Shown: one piece after another, positions 45,201 to 54,732 of the stretch
Layout of the letters: each line of letters opens with the position of its first letter
How positions within the stretch are numbered: position 1 is the first letter of the stretch
Notes under the pieces: generated by a model
Database searches by the model: none
What the model was told of the DNA's origin: nothing
Seen by the model: the letters and a program-made list of their open reading frames with translations, nothing else
Position numbers and translations under genes: made by a program
Assembly: GCA_011009095.1 (NCBI GenBank)
Contig: VTPC01089958.1
Coordinates: 333,984 to 397,983, forward strand
Length of the DNA: 64,000 bases
DNA from: Ignelater luminosus
Lineage: Eukaryota; Arthropoda; Insecta; Coleoptera; Elateridae
Direction of reading: 5' to 3'

Positions 45201-47978
45201 CCTCCTACTATAAACCTCTCTCCAGCTTGTTGAAGAAATGTCTTATAGTCGGACGTTTTGAGATCATATCTCGGAAGGCAGTAAACCGCACCTAAAATTA
45301 AATTTTGTTTAACAGATTTTATACATACCTGTATGGGTTGTATTTCTTCGGTGTTACTTGGGTGAAAAGTGTGATAACTTTTATAACCTCTAATCTTGAG
45401 ATACATTTCTAACTCTGCTTTGTTGTTCAGAATGCCATTAGTATTCCACAAAGCAATTCTTATATTCTTCTTATCCATTAATGGTTTTTCTTTTAGGGTT
45501 TACTCGATACCCTGGCTTCTACAGTATCAAGCCTACTATTTACTTGTGTGAAAATCTTCATCATGGTTTGCAACATTTGCTTATCTTTCTTGATTTACAG
45601 GGGTTCGACTGACTTCGGTAATAGGTTAGTTCTTGTCTTGTGCGATCTGGTGAAAGTCCTCTGTGCTACCTTCTGTATTTCTGTCTTGCGCTTTACAGGT
45701 TTCTTGCAATTAGGCATCCCCTGTAGTTTGCAGGATATACTTCACCACAGTTGGCACATTTGGCAGTAAGTAAGGTTTGATACAATAATTGGCGTCATGA
45801 GTACTTGCATATCTAATACAGATTTCATCTCTATATTCTTTCTGGAATTTTTTGCATTGAGGAATTAATTTTACTCTTTCTCAAAGCTTCGATTCTCACT
45901 TTCATGTAGTTGATGGCATCTAGAGCAAATATCTTATTAATGTCTTCTGTTGCATCAAAGGTTAGTCTGTACAGGGAATGGGAAGTTTTTCTTCCATCTA
46001 CTGTTTTCTGTCTTTGGACTATGTTGATGATTTTAAATCCTTTTTGTTTTGATTCTTCAAGTATCTTTTCTTCTCTACATGAAGGATGAATGTTTTTAGC
46101 CATCACTTTGATGTTTTCTCCATTTTATTTTTGTAGGAGTGTCACTTCCATTTTATGGCTGGGCTTTAGTGGAACTAACTTCAACTTTCTCTGGGAATTC
46201 TGCTGCCTTTCTTTTTTTATTTCGATTAGTTTTAGACAATTGCCATGCAGTTCCATTGTTGGGCACTTCATGCCTAACTATATCTTTTACAGATTTTTTC
46301 GAAGTAGCTTAATTTAGCGTTAAGGTTTTTAATCATTTCTTGTGATTTCGTTGTTTGCGTTGTTTAAATGGGCATATGGGCTCAATCAAAAAAGGTGAAT
46401 TGACTGCTCAGTTGAACCGTGGATTCCTCAAATATAAATTGTGACATTATAGGAATCTTGAGACCCAAAGGAGTAATTTCCTCTAGGAGTCTAAGGCTCA
46501 CCTAGTTTTTGTGTAGATGTACTCTGAAATTTTAAATTCACCTAAAACGGTTTTAAAGCAGAAATTTCGGGTTAGCTGTTTTATATCAAGAAACTTATTT
46601 TGAGTTTTAGAATGTTTGTCTTGTAATTACTAAACAAAATTAATAACAGACAAAAAAATTTAAATTAAACTTAAACTTGGTAAGGACATCTATCTATTGC
46701 CATTAGCATACTGGAATTCATTTTAAATTTTAGTTTAAAACAGGACAGAGACGCGTGTAATCATCTACATATATTACAAACCGAATTTATTTTTAGTATA
46801 AAATAGAAAACGTCTACCCTTTTTAAAATTCAAATGATTTTATGTTTTAAGCACTCTCTAGTTTTTACATAAATTCATTCGTAATAAAAGTAATAAAAAG
46901 GAAAGCAGAAAGAGCTTGTTTAACGTTAACAGGAAACATTTTCCGCTATATTTCTAGAGCAAAAAACGCTTTTGATGTCTCGGAAATGACCGGTTATAAC
47001 ACTGAATCAATTTCGCGAAGATTATAGCTGAAAGATGTGCAATTTGATCTTTTTTTAACCCTCCTAAAATAGCTCTTAAAGATTTATTTTATGGTTATTA
47101 CGCAGGATATTATTATCTGACGAAATCTTAATAAGGGGTTATTTTGAAATTTCAGTGCCTGGCATTATTTATTGGAGCTCTGTGTCACGACCTAGATCAT
47201 CGTGGAAAGAACAATAAGTTTATGCTGGATACTGAATCTCCTTTAGCAGCTATCTATTCTACTTCAACAATGGAACACCATCATTTTAACCAAACTGTAA
47301 CTATATTACAGCAAGTACGTATTTTTCAGCAAAATAAATTCAGAATAAAAAATGTTTTTACTGAATATGTCCGTGTATGTCATTAATTTTCCAACCCATG
47401 TTTTCAACATCCACAAAACCACATGTTATAGTCATTGCTAATTTGTCTCTTGAAACTTTCAGGAGGGTCATAATATATTCAGCAAACTTTCGAGCAGCGA
47501 CTACAAACAAGTGTTAGGTTTAATTAAGCACTGCATTCTGGCTACGGATTTGGCATTGTTCTTCCCAAATAGAGCGAAACTTGCTAAAATCATGCAGGAC
47601 AACTCGTTCTCGTGGACAAACCAAGACCATCGATTATTAATACAAGCAATTTCCATGACCGCAAGTGATTTGTGCGCGAGTGCTAAACCTTGGGATATAC
47701 AGGTCACAACGGTAAAAGTAATATTTGAAGAGTTTTATCAACAAGGAGACGCCGAGCGTGCCGCAGGACGAAAACCGATTCCCATGATGGATAGAAATCA
47801 ACCCGATCAGCAGGCAGCTTCGCAAGTTGGATTTCTCATGGGGATTTGCTCGCCGTGTTATACATTACTTAATAATCTTATACCGGAAACTAAACCGCTT
47901 TTAAATATGTGCCAGGCCAACTTGCATCGATGGCAGGAGATTGATCAGAATATACAAACTCAAAAGGAAAAGGAATAG
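25992..47978 (+). CDS. Pde11: Dual 3',5'-cyclic nucleotide phosphodiesterase, PDE11 type (3' part of gene)
   Basis: Exon A starts in phase at 25992 after a TATAG acceptor ([20 protein letters not shown]). It codes GAF-B with [12 protein letters not shown] and the NKxnFx3DE motif ([13 protein letters not shown]) of cyclic-nucleotide-binding GAF domains, then the linker and the first catalytic helices with [15 protein letters not shown]. It ends at 27232 (or at 28355 in the repeated copy) with a phase-0 gtaagt donor. After about 19 kb of intron, exon B (47156-47314) codes [13 protein letters not shown] and [11 protein letters not shown]. Exon C (47463-47978) codes [24 protein letters not shown] and [10 protein letters not shown] and ends with TAG. 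The metal-binding His and Asp residues and the purine-gripping Gln (SQVGF) are all present. Known family role: hydrolyses cAMP and cGMP in the cytosol. GAF-A and the N-terminus are not in the window. The assembly breaks the frame in exon A. Confidence 0.9.
26091..26818 (+). repeat. 364-bp direct duplication inside the PDE11 exon
   Basis: The block starting ggtcgattcaaagaataagg at 26091 recurs at 26455 with no difference I can see, including synonymous positions. The first copy ends gagatgttt at 26454 and abuts the second copy with almost no shared junction sequence. It breaks the gene's frame, so it is either a very young real duplication or an assembly error. Confidence 0.9.
27742..27751. 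other. Assembly gap of 10 N
   Basis: Ten ambiguous bases, a placeholder length. The flanks overlap each other, so no real sequence need be missing. Confidence 0.95.
27752..28864 (+). repeat. 1113-bp second copy of 26629-27741 across the 10-N gap
   Basis: Sequence after the gap (from tcttaacataggcgac) matches 26629 onward at a constant offset of 1123 bp. The match runs through coding sequence and intron to 28864, exactly where the left side stops at 27741 before the Ns. An overlap that ends precisely at both contig edges is the signature of an unmerged contig overlap. It includes a second copy of the PDE11 exon end (to 28355) and its donor at 28356. Confidence 0.9.
28865..29560. other. Intronic DNA with an unrecognised open frame
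   Basis: The minus strand is open from 29508 to 29068 (146 residues) but has no motif I recognise and an uneven composition. It may be a shadow of repeat DNA. Not called as a gene. Confidence 0.3.
29561..31700. repeat. GC-richer unidentified repeat zone in the PDE11 intron
   Basis: This block is clearly richer in G and C than its surroundings, especially 30310-30720. It holds several overlapping short frames on both strands (for example 30672-30370 minus and 31340-31555 plus) with no recognised family. A string near 30286 (GGTAACTGAAAATGACG) resembles one near 37037 (GGTAACTGTAAAAATGACG), so both may belong to one dispersed repeat. Possibly an LTR-type element; identity unknown. Confidence 0.35.
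31701..34020. other. Intronic DNA, nothing identified
   Basis: AT-rich from about 32600 on. Short open frames only; no repeat unit or family motif recognised. Confidence 0.4.
34029..34115 (+). repeat. tRNA-derived SINE or tRNA pseudogene
   Basis: An RNA polymerase III A-box TGGCTCAGTGGG (34037-34048) and a B-box GAGTTCGAGCC (34080-34090) lie 31 bp apart and are followed by a T run at about 34098. The sequence between them does not make a normal cloverleaf that I can see, which favours a tRNA-derived SINE over a working tRNA. Confidence 0.55.
34380..35330 (+). mobile_element. Decayed mariner transposon
   Basis: Plus-strand pieces follow a mariner transposase in order. About 34430-34560 reads [20 protein letters not shown], then [20 protein letters not shown]. 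Positions 34600-34750 read [20 protein letters not shown] and [14 protein letters not shown]. Positions 34825-34870 read [18 protein letters not shown] with the first catalytic Asp. At about 35037-35090 comes [20 protein letters not shown]. Finally [20 protein letters not shown] replaces the usual C of PCDFF by S but keeps Asp. Many stops and frameshifts break it. The 3' end carries the mariner-type terminus TTTTTTGGACAGACCCTGTA (about 35309-35326). The matching 5' terminus was not found. Confidence 0.85.
35331..38240. other. Intronic DNA with unidentified repeats
   Basis: Contains a moderately GC-rich part at 36370-36880 and 36930-37160 with open frames on the minus strand but no recognised family. 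The rest is AT-rich. No host exon is expected here. Confidence 0.35.
38250..38520 (+). repeat. Dispersed repeat, copy 1 of an inverted pair
   Basis: Shares diverged sequence with 42010-41700 on the opposite strand. Matching blocks are CCGAA-GACGT...ACCTTG, ATGTCTTTGAG-CTTACACTC against TTGTCTTTAGGTTTTACGCTC, GCTTACCAAACGC and GAGTTATTTGT-CC. I judge about 70 per cent identity by eye. Possibly a solo LTR. Confidence 0.5.
38521..39539. other. AT-rich intronic DNA
   Basis: No coding signal or recognisable repeat. Confidence 0.4.
39540..41165 (+). mobile_element. R1-clade-like LINE remnant (endonuclease and reverse transcriptase)
   Basis: In order on the plus strand: an endonuclease piece at 39560-39660 ([20 protein letters not shown]); [13 protein letters not shown] at about 39730; the frame 39780-40064 with [18 protein letters not shown] and the catalytic [10 protein letters not shown]; an RT start at 40478-40677 with [40 protein letters not shown] at about 40700; [14 protein letters not shown] at about 40808; and after a deletion an RT end at 40960-41155 ([20 protein letters not shown], then [13 protein letters not shown]). 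The FADD active-site part is deleted. This layout matches R1/TRAS-group LINEs. Same strand as PDE11. Confidence 0.8.
41166..41699. other. Intronic DNA after the LINE, nothing identified
   Basis: The first 200 bp could be the decayed 3' end of the R1-like LINE. No clear frame or repeat otherwise. Confidence 0.35.
41700..42010 (-). repeat. Dispersed repeat, copy 2 of an inverted pair
   Basis: The reverse complement of this block aligns with 38250-38520 over several matching parts, including GCTTACCAAACGC and GAGTTATTTGT. The pair flanks the R1-type LINE but at unequal distances, so a single composite element is not proven. Confidence 0.5.
42011..44039. other. Intronic DNA, nothing identified
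   Basis: AT-rich, with short frames only. The part near 43900-44039 may hold the 3' untranslated tail of the jockey-type LINE on the minus strand. Confidence 0.35.
44040..46330 (-). mobile_element. Jockey-type LINE remnant (gag, endonuclease, RT ends)
   Basis: In minus-strand order: about 46270-46140 gives a gag N-terminus ([20 protein letters not shown]). Positions 46106-45831 give a PRE_C2HC-like region ([40 protein letters not shown]). Positions 45478-45044 give an endonuclease start ([20 protein letters not shown]). Positions 44913-44710 give the pre-RT region ([20 protein letters not shown]). Positions 44701-44510 give [14 protein letters not shown]. Positions 44257-44048 give the C-terminus ([20 protein letters not shown], then [10 protein letters not shown]). 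The whole RT core between 44510 and 44257 is deleted. Stops and frameshifts are frequent. It lies antisense to PDE11. Confidence 0.85.
46331..47155. other. 3' end of the PDE11 intron
   Basis: AT-rich, no exon recognised before the acceptor gaaatttcag at 47146-47155. Confidence 0.5.
47156..47314 (+). CDS. Pde11: PDE11 exon B (HD motif)
   Basis: 53 codons, phase 0 at both ends. Acceptor aaatttcag|tgc and donor cagcaa|gtacgt. It codes [20 protein letters not shown] and later [19 protein letters not shown]. The HDxDHxG block supplies two of the metal ligands, and EHHHF is a second family signature. Confidence 0.92.
47463..47978 (+). CDS. Pde11: PDE11 terminal exon C
   Basis: Acceptor gaaactttcag|gag at 47462/47463. 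171 codons and a TAG stop. [20 protein letters not shown] opens the exon, [10 protein letters not shown] holds the metal-binding Asp, [14 protein letters not shown] and [10 protein letters not shown] are family blocks, and [14 protein letters not shown] contains the conserved Gln and Phe that grip the purine. The C-terminal tail after this is short (TQKEKE). Confidence 0.92.
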   Translation, partial: EGHNIFSKLSSSDYKQVLGLIKHCILATDLALFFPNRAKLAKIMQDNSFSWTNQDHRLLIQAISMTASDLCASAKPWDIQVTTVKVIFEEFYQQGDAERAAGRKPIPMMDRNQPDQQAASQVGFLMGICSPCYTLLNNLIPETKPLLNMCQANLHRWQEIDQNIQTQKEKE

Positions 47979-49199
47979 ATTAGGGTTTGAAATACTAAAT
48001 GTGATGTCTCTAGAAATTATTGTTTGAGGTTGTACTCAAACAAGAGTGTTTTTGAAATTCTAATCTTACCTTATAGTTAGAAGATATAAATAGTTTAATT
48101 TCTAGTCTTCTCTTGCTTATTTTTTACATTTTTATTTGTTGGTATCACTTATTTATCATATTTCATTTAAATGTATTGTAATGAGTGTTCAAACTGGAGG
48201 CTAAATAGGAAATTTCTTAGATCACTTTGAATATCAAAGTTTTGTTCTAGAAAGTCGACTTTCATCTTAATTATTTCTGATCCCAGATAGAAAACATTTA
48301 GCAATACTGCATGTGACTGAGACTTCGATAGCAAACAATTAGTGAGATAAAAGCATCTTTGAGTATTAAGATTGTTGTACAGATAATAAAACTTTTGTAG
48401 ACCTGAGCAGACCAAAAGTTGAAAAACTAGGTTTCATTTAACATTGGCCTTAACAAAATCACTTTAGTCTTGGTTGTAGTTTCTGTGATCAAACTGATTA
48501 TCATGTTGAAAAAACCAAATTTTTTTCACAAATTTTTTGTCCTCTGGTGTCTTTTACATAATGTAGAAGAGATGATCGAAGCATTTCATAAAATTTCGCA
48601 ACTCCATTAACAGTATCAATTTGCATTTAGACATCAGTGTAAGACTTGCCTCCCCCTCTGTTTTGTTCTGGCCTCCTCTTCCATTTTCGTCACACATTTG
48701 TTCCCAACTACCTCATATCAGGAAGTTCTTTGGGCCAGCAAAACATCAAATCCTCTATATGTGACATTCTGGATAGTACAGTGGTTCTGTAAGGTTTCAG
48801 TCTATTTTTTTCTTTCTGCTTTTATTTTTGCTTTATTCGTCAGAAAGGTTGTCCTAATATACAGGTGAAAAGCTTCTGGACTCGTGTCAGGGCATATCAC
48901 TCTGATTCTTCGTGTTCTTGCGTTTCTTGCTATGGCTGAATTCTAGTAGGCATGAAGATTCCAGAAGAACCAAAACCAACTAGTTATAATAAACCAACTT
49001 TTTCTTAATTTTTTTGTATTGTCTCATAATTGATACCATCGTCAATTATCAAGTCAAGCTGAAGTCTACTTTTGAAAACTTTACAGGAAGATATAATTTC
49101 ATATTACACTGTGACTACAAACCTTATCCAATCAACTTAAGATTTTGTTTACACGTCTTTCAGATATTTCTTGTGGGCTTCTCTCAGAGTCTATTAAAA
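47979..49199. other. PDE11 3' flank, no further gene seen
   Basis: Presumably 3' UTR at first; an AATAAA lies near 48384. A moderately GC-richer patch at 48640-48960 has no recognised family. Confidence 0.4.
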
Positions 49200-50860
49200 T
49201 CAAGAAAAAAAAAGAATTTCAAACACATGCAAGACTTTTCGCTTCAAATTAACTGAATGAAACTCTTCTTCTTGAAACGTAGCTTTCCAGTATGAAATAC
49301 TTTGATCAGTTCTCCTGACTTGGGCCCAAATTACCCGAGACAAATAAAATTGTTCTCCATTAATGTTTTTCTTTCTGGAGACCAATGGAGCTTCACTACC
49401 TTTGAACAAGCTACTAAAGTCTTTATCATCTTCTATGTTCATTGAGAAAACAATAAATGGATTTTTATTATCGCTGCTGATAAATTGTGCCCAGTCTCGA
49501 AGAACGGCGATTTCTAAAGTCTTAAGGCTTTTTCTGTTTCCTTCAATTATTGCATGACCCCTTCCATGTGGGTGTACCCTTTCAGTAGGTACTTATGATT
49601 TATTATTTCTAAGGTGAGAATTTTATTCAGCAACTACATGTACGCAGAAATTATCATTTTATTCCTATTTTGGCCACTGCAGTTGTCTGACCATATCGTA
49701 AGTTTTTCGAATTTTTCGTCCAAGTTTTCCAAATCCCATTTTATGGTGCACGGGGATATCTCGTTTCCATTTCCCAAGCCCTTGAAAGTTTGATAAATGA
49801 TTATTTGGTTGTTAAAGTCTGATTTTAAACTGGGATTAGATACCCTATTATTTGGATTTCATCCCAAATCATGCAATAAAATTGCTCGGTAGTGTCATAA
49901 TGAATTGTTAAATTTAAAGTCTAAAGTTTTCTTAGATAAAATGAACGTGAGTTATTTAAACAGGTTCTGAGTAAACTTTTTTTGTAAATCTACCATGACT
50001 ACCATTTCTCTGAGATTGCTCTTCTTTGCTTCTTACTTATTTCGGCTTTTTAGTTTGTATCTAAGATATGTCTCTTGATAATGTTTTCTCTGTTGCTCTT
50101 GTTTCTCAGCTTCCGAAGTACTTTCGCTTAAGATTTTAATAAAATGATCACAATCATCGCACGGCAGCTGAGATTAAATTTTTCATTAAATACTTCCCTA
50201 TAAAGCCATTTTTGGCTATGGTACCTTTATATCTGTTTTTTTTTTGCTGCATTTTTCTGTGTAAACTTTTAACATAATACTAAAAGTTCTGTACTCAAAT
50301 ATTGTCTTTTAGTTCATTTATTGCAATAATGTGACTGATAAACAGGAAATTAGGAAATCTAACTTCTTCGGGTAATTTATTTTTAGGAGAGTAGTTTCTT
50401 CCTTTATCTCCTGCGACAAGCCCACTTTCTTTTTTCTTGCCTAAGGCAATACCTACAAATTTTTCAGTTGTACCTAGTGTGTTTAAATACATAACTTCAC
50501 ATACAACGATCATATTTTCAGAAGTTTGTAGGTGGTAAATCTTACTCTTTGTTCGTCTACCGGCTTAATTATTGTTTCTTGACCAGTTGAATATATCTTT
50601 CCAAAAATCCCTAAATATACATATTTAGTCGTTCATCTTTCGGAATCGTTTCACCACATTTTCTTGAACACGAGCAAGGCAATTTTAGTCTCTTGCTTTC
50701 GTTTATTTTATTTTTCTTAGCCAGAGAGTATGTGTAAGAAGAACCCTTAAATCGAGCGCTCTTCGCTACATTCCTCTTCCAACTCATTCCTTACTCTTTT
50801 TCCCCTTGGTTGGGCTTTGCTTGTGGGGACTCATAATTTCTTCAGTGCTAGATGTTGTAT
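49200..50860 (-). pseudogene. TE-encoded 'DNCSGQN' protein remnant, second family member
   Basis: In minus-strand order: about 50790-50640 reads WKRNVAKSARFKGSSYTYSL, then KLPCSCSRKCGETIPKDE. Positions 50513-50295 read NTLGTTEKFVGIALGKKKES and NKLPEEVRFP. About 49740-49690 reads LTIWSDNCSGQNRNKMI. About 49600-49440 reads LKGYTHMEG followed by IIEGNRKSLKTLEIAVLRDW. Positions 49442-49200 give the C-terminal piece WKATFQEEEFHSVNLKRKV. The order R-K-W-N-K, Cys cluster, LNTLG-TEK, DNCSGQN, GH-HME matches the same insect TE family as 19127-19880 but from another lineage. Stops break it. Confidence 0.65.
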
Positions 50861-53800
50861 TTGTAGTCGGCTGTACTTTATTTTTAAAATTTCTGAACAA
50901 ACCCTGCCTGAAAATATTTAAAAATATATTGAAGGGTTTGAACACGTAGCCTGCGAAATTTTTACAAGCAGAAAGGCAAAAGTCCCGTTTACATCCTTAT
51001 GCCGCTAACAAAACAGAAACGTTTGTTACGTAAGAAGCATAGAGGCGTAAGTGGGACTTCAGTCTTTATGCTGCTAAGAACTATGGGACTTGCGCCTTTT
51101 TAATTTTATGTAGTTTTTTATTACTGAGACTAGGACTTCAGCCTTTTTACCATAAACAAAAAAGAGTATTTTAAATCCAAAAATGATTTAAACTGCATTT
51201 CTGAAAAAAGTGGACTTCGGCCCAACTGCTTCTCACATAGAGAAATACCTATCAATTTAATATTAATAATCATGGAATCAAAATTCAGTAGGTGATAGTA
51301 AAACTAACACGATATTTTTTAATACTGAGCCTGACTTATCTAAGATACTTCCTTGGTACCATTACTGGATACCAAACTCGAGTATTTCCTTTGTAACAAT
51401 CATATAGTAAACCATGGATTTTTTGAGCAAACAAAAACAGTAACAATTTGATCTCTAGAATGGGCAATATTGCATGCTATGCAAAGATTGTTTGCTATAG
51501 AAAGAGGCCATTTAAAAGTAAAAGGGAAAAATGCTCAAAATGCTGTTACCCAAGAAAATAAGAAATGATGCTCTAGAGGGTATATATATATTTGTTTTTT
51601 GACTCTTTTTTTAAAGTCATTGAGTTTGAATATTTAGCTTTTTTGAAATGTATTGATGTTATGGGCAGCTTGCTGGATTTGGAGTTTGGAGCTTGATCAA
51701 TACCTTTTTTTAAATTATACAAAACCTAACTTTTGCCATCCAATCTCCTCATCTGCAAGAATCACAGAACTGGAATTAACATGCTCAGTAAACTTACATT
51801 GATAGTTCACAAGATTCTTGAAGAGTCATTGTATTTAACTTCTATTAACCTTGTTATGCAGATTTTAAATTATTTTAAAGAAATCTTACCTGGAATACTT
51901 GGTCTGCTTGGGAATTCCATTTATATCAGAAAAGTCAGAGGCAAAAGCTTAGCTGATCCAAAATAATTTTTTTCTTTCTTTTATGGTTCTTCTGTAAGTA
52001 GATTGAACCGTCTTGTTAAGCTGCTAAAGAGCACGAGTCTTTAATTTATGCGACAATTGACGAAGATATCTGATAAGTATATCATTTTTTTTCACATTTT
52101 CATGTTTTAGCATCTATCCTGCATCCAAGATGTTGTTACAATTTAAATTCTAAATTCTAGACATTAATTAACTAGACACTTCACTTTGAACATTCAAACA
52201 TACAGTACCTTCAGACTTATATGGTTGATGTGTTTGTATTTAGTTTTAAGAAATAGCTACTGCTGGTGTTCAGTGATTTGGCAGTCTTTAATGTAATATG
52301 CTATATAATAAATGCTGCTACTAATCTGATAAATCTTTTTTGAAAAACTATTAGATGGTGATATCAATCTAAATAGTAACTGCCTTCATTGATATGAAAA
52401 GTAAAAGAGTGAAGCATTCTTGATGTTAACATATTAGGTAGGCACGAACAGTACTACACCATCCATCTTTTATCGTACTAGGTATATTATTGTAAAATGT
52501 GGCAACTGACAATGAAATCAGTTTGTTATTTTACCTACCTAACTAATATAACTAAGACAGATGAAAGAAAAATGAAAGTTAGCACTAACTATAAATACTA
52601 TGGTACATAAAGAATATTTAATAATATAGTACTTATATGTAAATTTCTAAAATTACTCATCTTATCACTGACCAATTTTGTATTATATCTAAGTGTCTTT
52701 ATAATCTTTAAAACAAAACACAAAAGAAAACTTAAAATGCCTTTTAAGCTATTCATATCTATCATAGTTGCTGTAATATCTGTAAAATAAAATTTAATTA
52801 TTAATAAGGTTTCGCTATTAGTACTACTCAGAATTATTGTGTCCTGTAAATTAATTAACTACTAAAAAAAGACATGGAACTTTATAATTCTGAGTTAACA
52901 GATTTCTATGAAGAACGATAAACAAAAATATCTTCAATTTATTTCTATTATTATTATATTTGTAAGTGTAGTAACTGTAGTAAGCTGATTCTAGTCAAAT
53001 GAAACTTTAAAATAAAGCTGAATGACATTTCTATTTTCATACATTCTTAGATTCTAACAAAAGTAATCTGTAACAATAAATTCTTTTATTAAATATAAGT
53101 AATTGTCTGTTTTGTGTTTTAGTTATTGGAATAATTTATTAATTATTTATATTTTACAATATAATATAGACCATAAAATATTGCTTTTTTTTCAATAAAT
53201 ACTACCTTCTCATCAACAAAAGAAAAATAAGATAATTCTAAAAATAATAATTACTGATAATAACTGAATGTTTTAAATTACATTACAAAAAAATCTCAGT
53301 CAGGTCCTGCTAATAAAAATTAAAACTAACTCTTACAATTTATAAAAATAAAATTAAAAATGAAATTTTATGGTTACACTTTAAAAATATTTAAAAGCAC
53401 ATTATTAATTCTGAAAAATATTGTCCACTGAGGATAAGTTATAAAATATCATTAACTAAAGAAAAAGAATAATCAATATTTTGTTTTATTATCCTCTTCA
53501 CACGTTGTAGGTAGAGATTTAGTCCTGTAATCGTCACATACAGAAAGTTTCGCCAAATTTTAAATGTAATTAAACAAATTTAAAATTTCCAGAATTTGAA
53601 TCCTTTTAAGCAAATGTTAAGGATAGTCTCTCGACTTCACTCACGAAATACAGCAATAGGTAAAAGAATTCATTCAAAGACATCACAATACCCTCTTAAA
53701 TCATAAATTTTGTCATTAACCATTAAAAGATTAGCGCAACTGTTTACTTTGATCAAGGTTCTTTAGGATTTCATGAATTCATCTGAATATATATATTTCA

Positions 53801-54050
53801 TAAAATGTCCACAAAACCTTGGTTAGCAACTATAAGAAAACGAGAGGATTAACATTCTCTATGTATTTAAATAGCGCGTTTAAGTAAAAAGTGCTTTTTT
53901 GCAAAGATCGATCTTGTCACGTTTTGAATTTTCTAAGGTATTGTTTCTGAACAGACCAAAATAAGATGCATGATACGTTTAGTCAGGCAAAAACAACTCT
54001 GTGGTTTTTTAAAAGTGAATCTGCAGAAATCTCAATCTCTAGTTATTTAT
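50861..54050. other. AT-rich intergenic stretch
   Basis: Over 3 kb with no supported gene. From 50980 to 51210 a short phrase (GGGACTTCAG-CTTT-A) recurs loosely three or four times. The plus frame 51733-51966 has no family signature. 52400-53500 is extremely AT-rich. Confidence 0.45.
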
Positions 54051-54057
54051 ATAACAA

Positions 54058-54135
54058 GAGTGTAAAGTAAAGTTTTTTGAATGAGTAGGAAGTTTATGGC
54101 ATACCCTACGAATTCAAAAAACACATTTTACACTC
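54058..54135. repeat. Inverted repeat with 24-bp arms
   Basis: Left arm 54058-54082 (GAGTGTAAAG then TAAAGTTTTTTGAAT) pairs with right arm 54112-54135 (ATTCAAAAAACACATTTTACACTC reads inverted) with a few mismatches around a 29-bp centre. Likely the core of a small foldback or MITE-type element. Confidence 0.55.
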
Positions 54136-54379
54136 GAGTTGTATACAATATACGACCGTATTTTAAAGAAAATAATAAAGAAAAACCATTGACGATAGAT
54201 TAAAGAATAAAGTTGGCCAAGATCATAGCAATCCATAATAATTTCATTACTACATCGATACGGCCATTATAACATCGATACGTCAGATTAATTGCAAATG
54301 TTTAAATTTGTCAACTTTTGACGTTGACAACTAGTTGTAAAGCGCCAACTTTATGGGCGATCGTGCAAAATAGTAGTTT

Positions 54380-54422
54380 ACGTAACTAGTCAGGAAAGTG
54401 ATACTTTACTGACATGTTACGT
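54380..54422. repeat. Hairpin with 20-bp arms and a 3-base loop
   Basis: ACGTAACTAGTCAGGAAAGT (54380-54399), loop GAT, then ACTTTACTGACATGTTACGT (54403-54422). The arms pair at 17 of 20 positions. No open frame overlaps it. Confidence 0.65.
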
Positions 54423-54661
54423 ACAATATTTTTTCTAACACCGCACTGTGGGCTGAATCGCTGGACAAAATTATTTTTTTTAGCAAAGCGACTCCAAATG
54501 TGATAAGAAACATGAAAAAAATATTGAAGAAATTTTTAGGAAGTTTTATATGTGTTTTAGGCAAAAATCACAAAACAAGAAATGGGATAATTTATTGGCA
54601 GGTAAATTGTAACTGAATACTGACAATATATTGTATTGACAAGCACCTCAAAATATTATAA

Positions 54662-54701
54662 TTACTCAAAAAAAATGCTATCATCTTCACTAGCTTCGTG
54701 G

Positions 54702-54732
<31 letters not shown>

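Larger units (their letters stand above)
28356..47155 (+). other. Long PDE11 intron (about 18.8 kb) filled with TE remnants
   Basis: Donor gtaagt at 28356 (27233 in the left copy) and acceptor gaaatttcag|tgcctgg at 47155/47156, both phase 0. Coding blocks on either side are adjacent in the catalytic domain (FRPNE to [15 protein letters not shown]), so no exon is expected in between. Contents include a GC-rich zone, SINE, mariner, R1-type LINE, inverted repeats and jockey-type LINE, listed separately. Confidence 0.8.
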
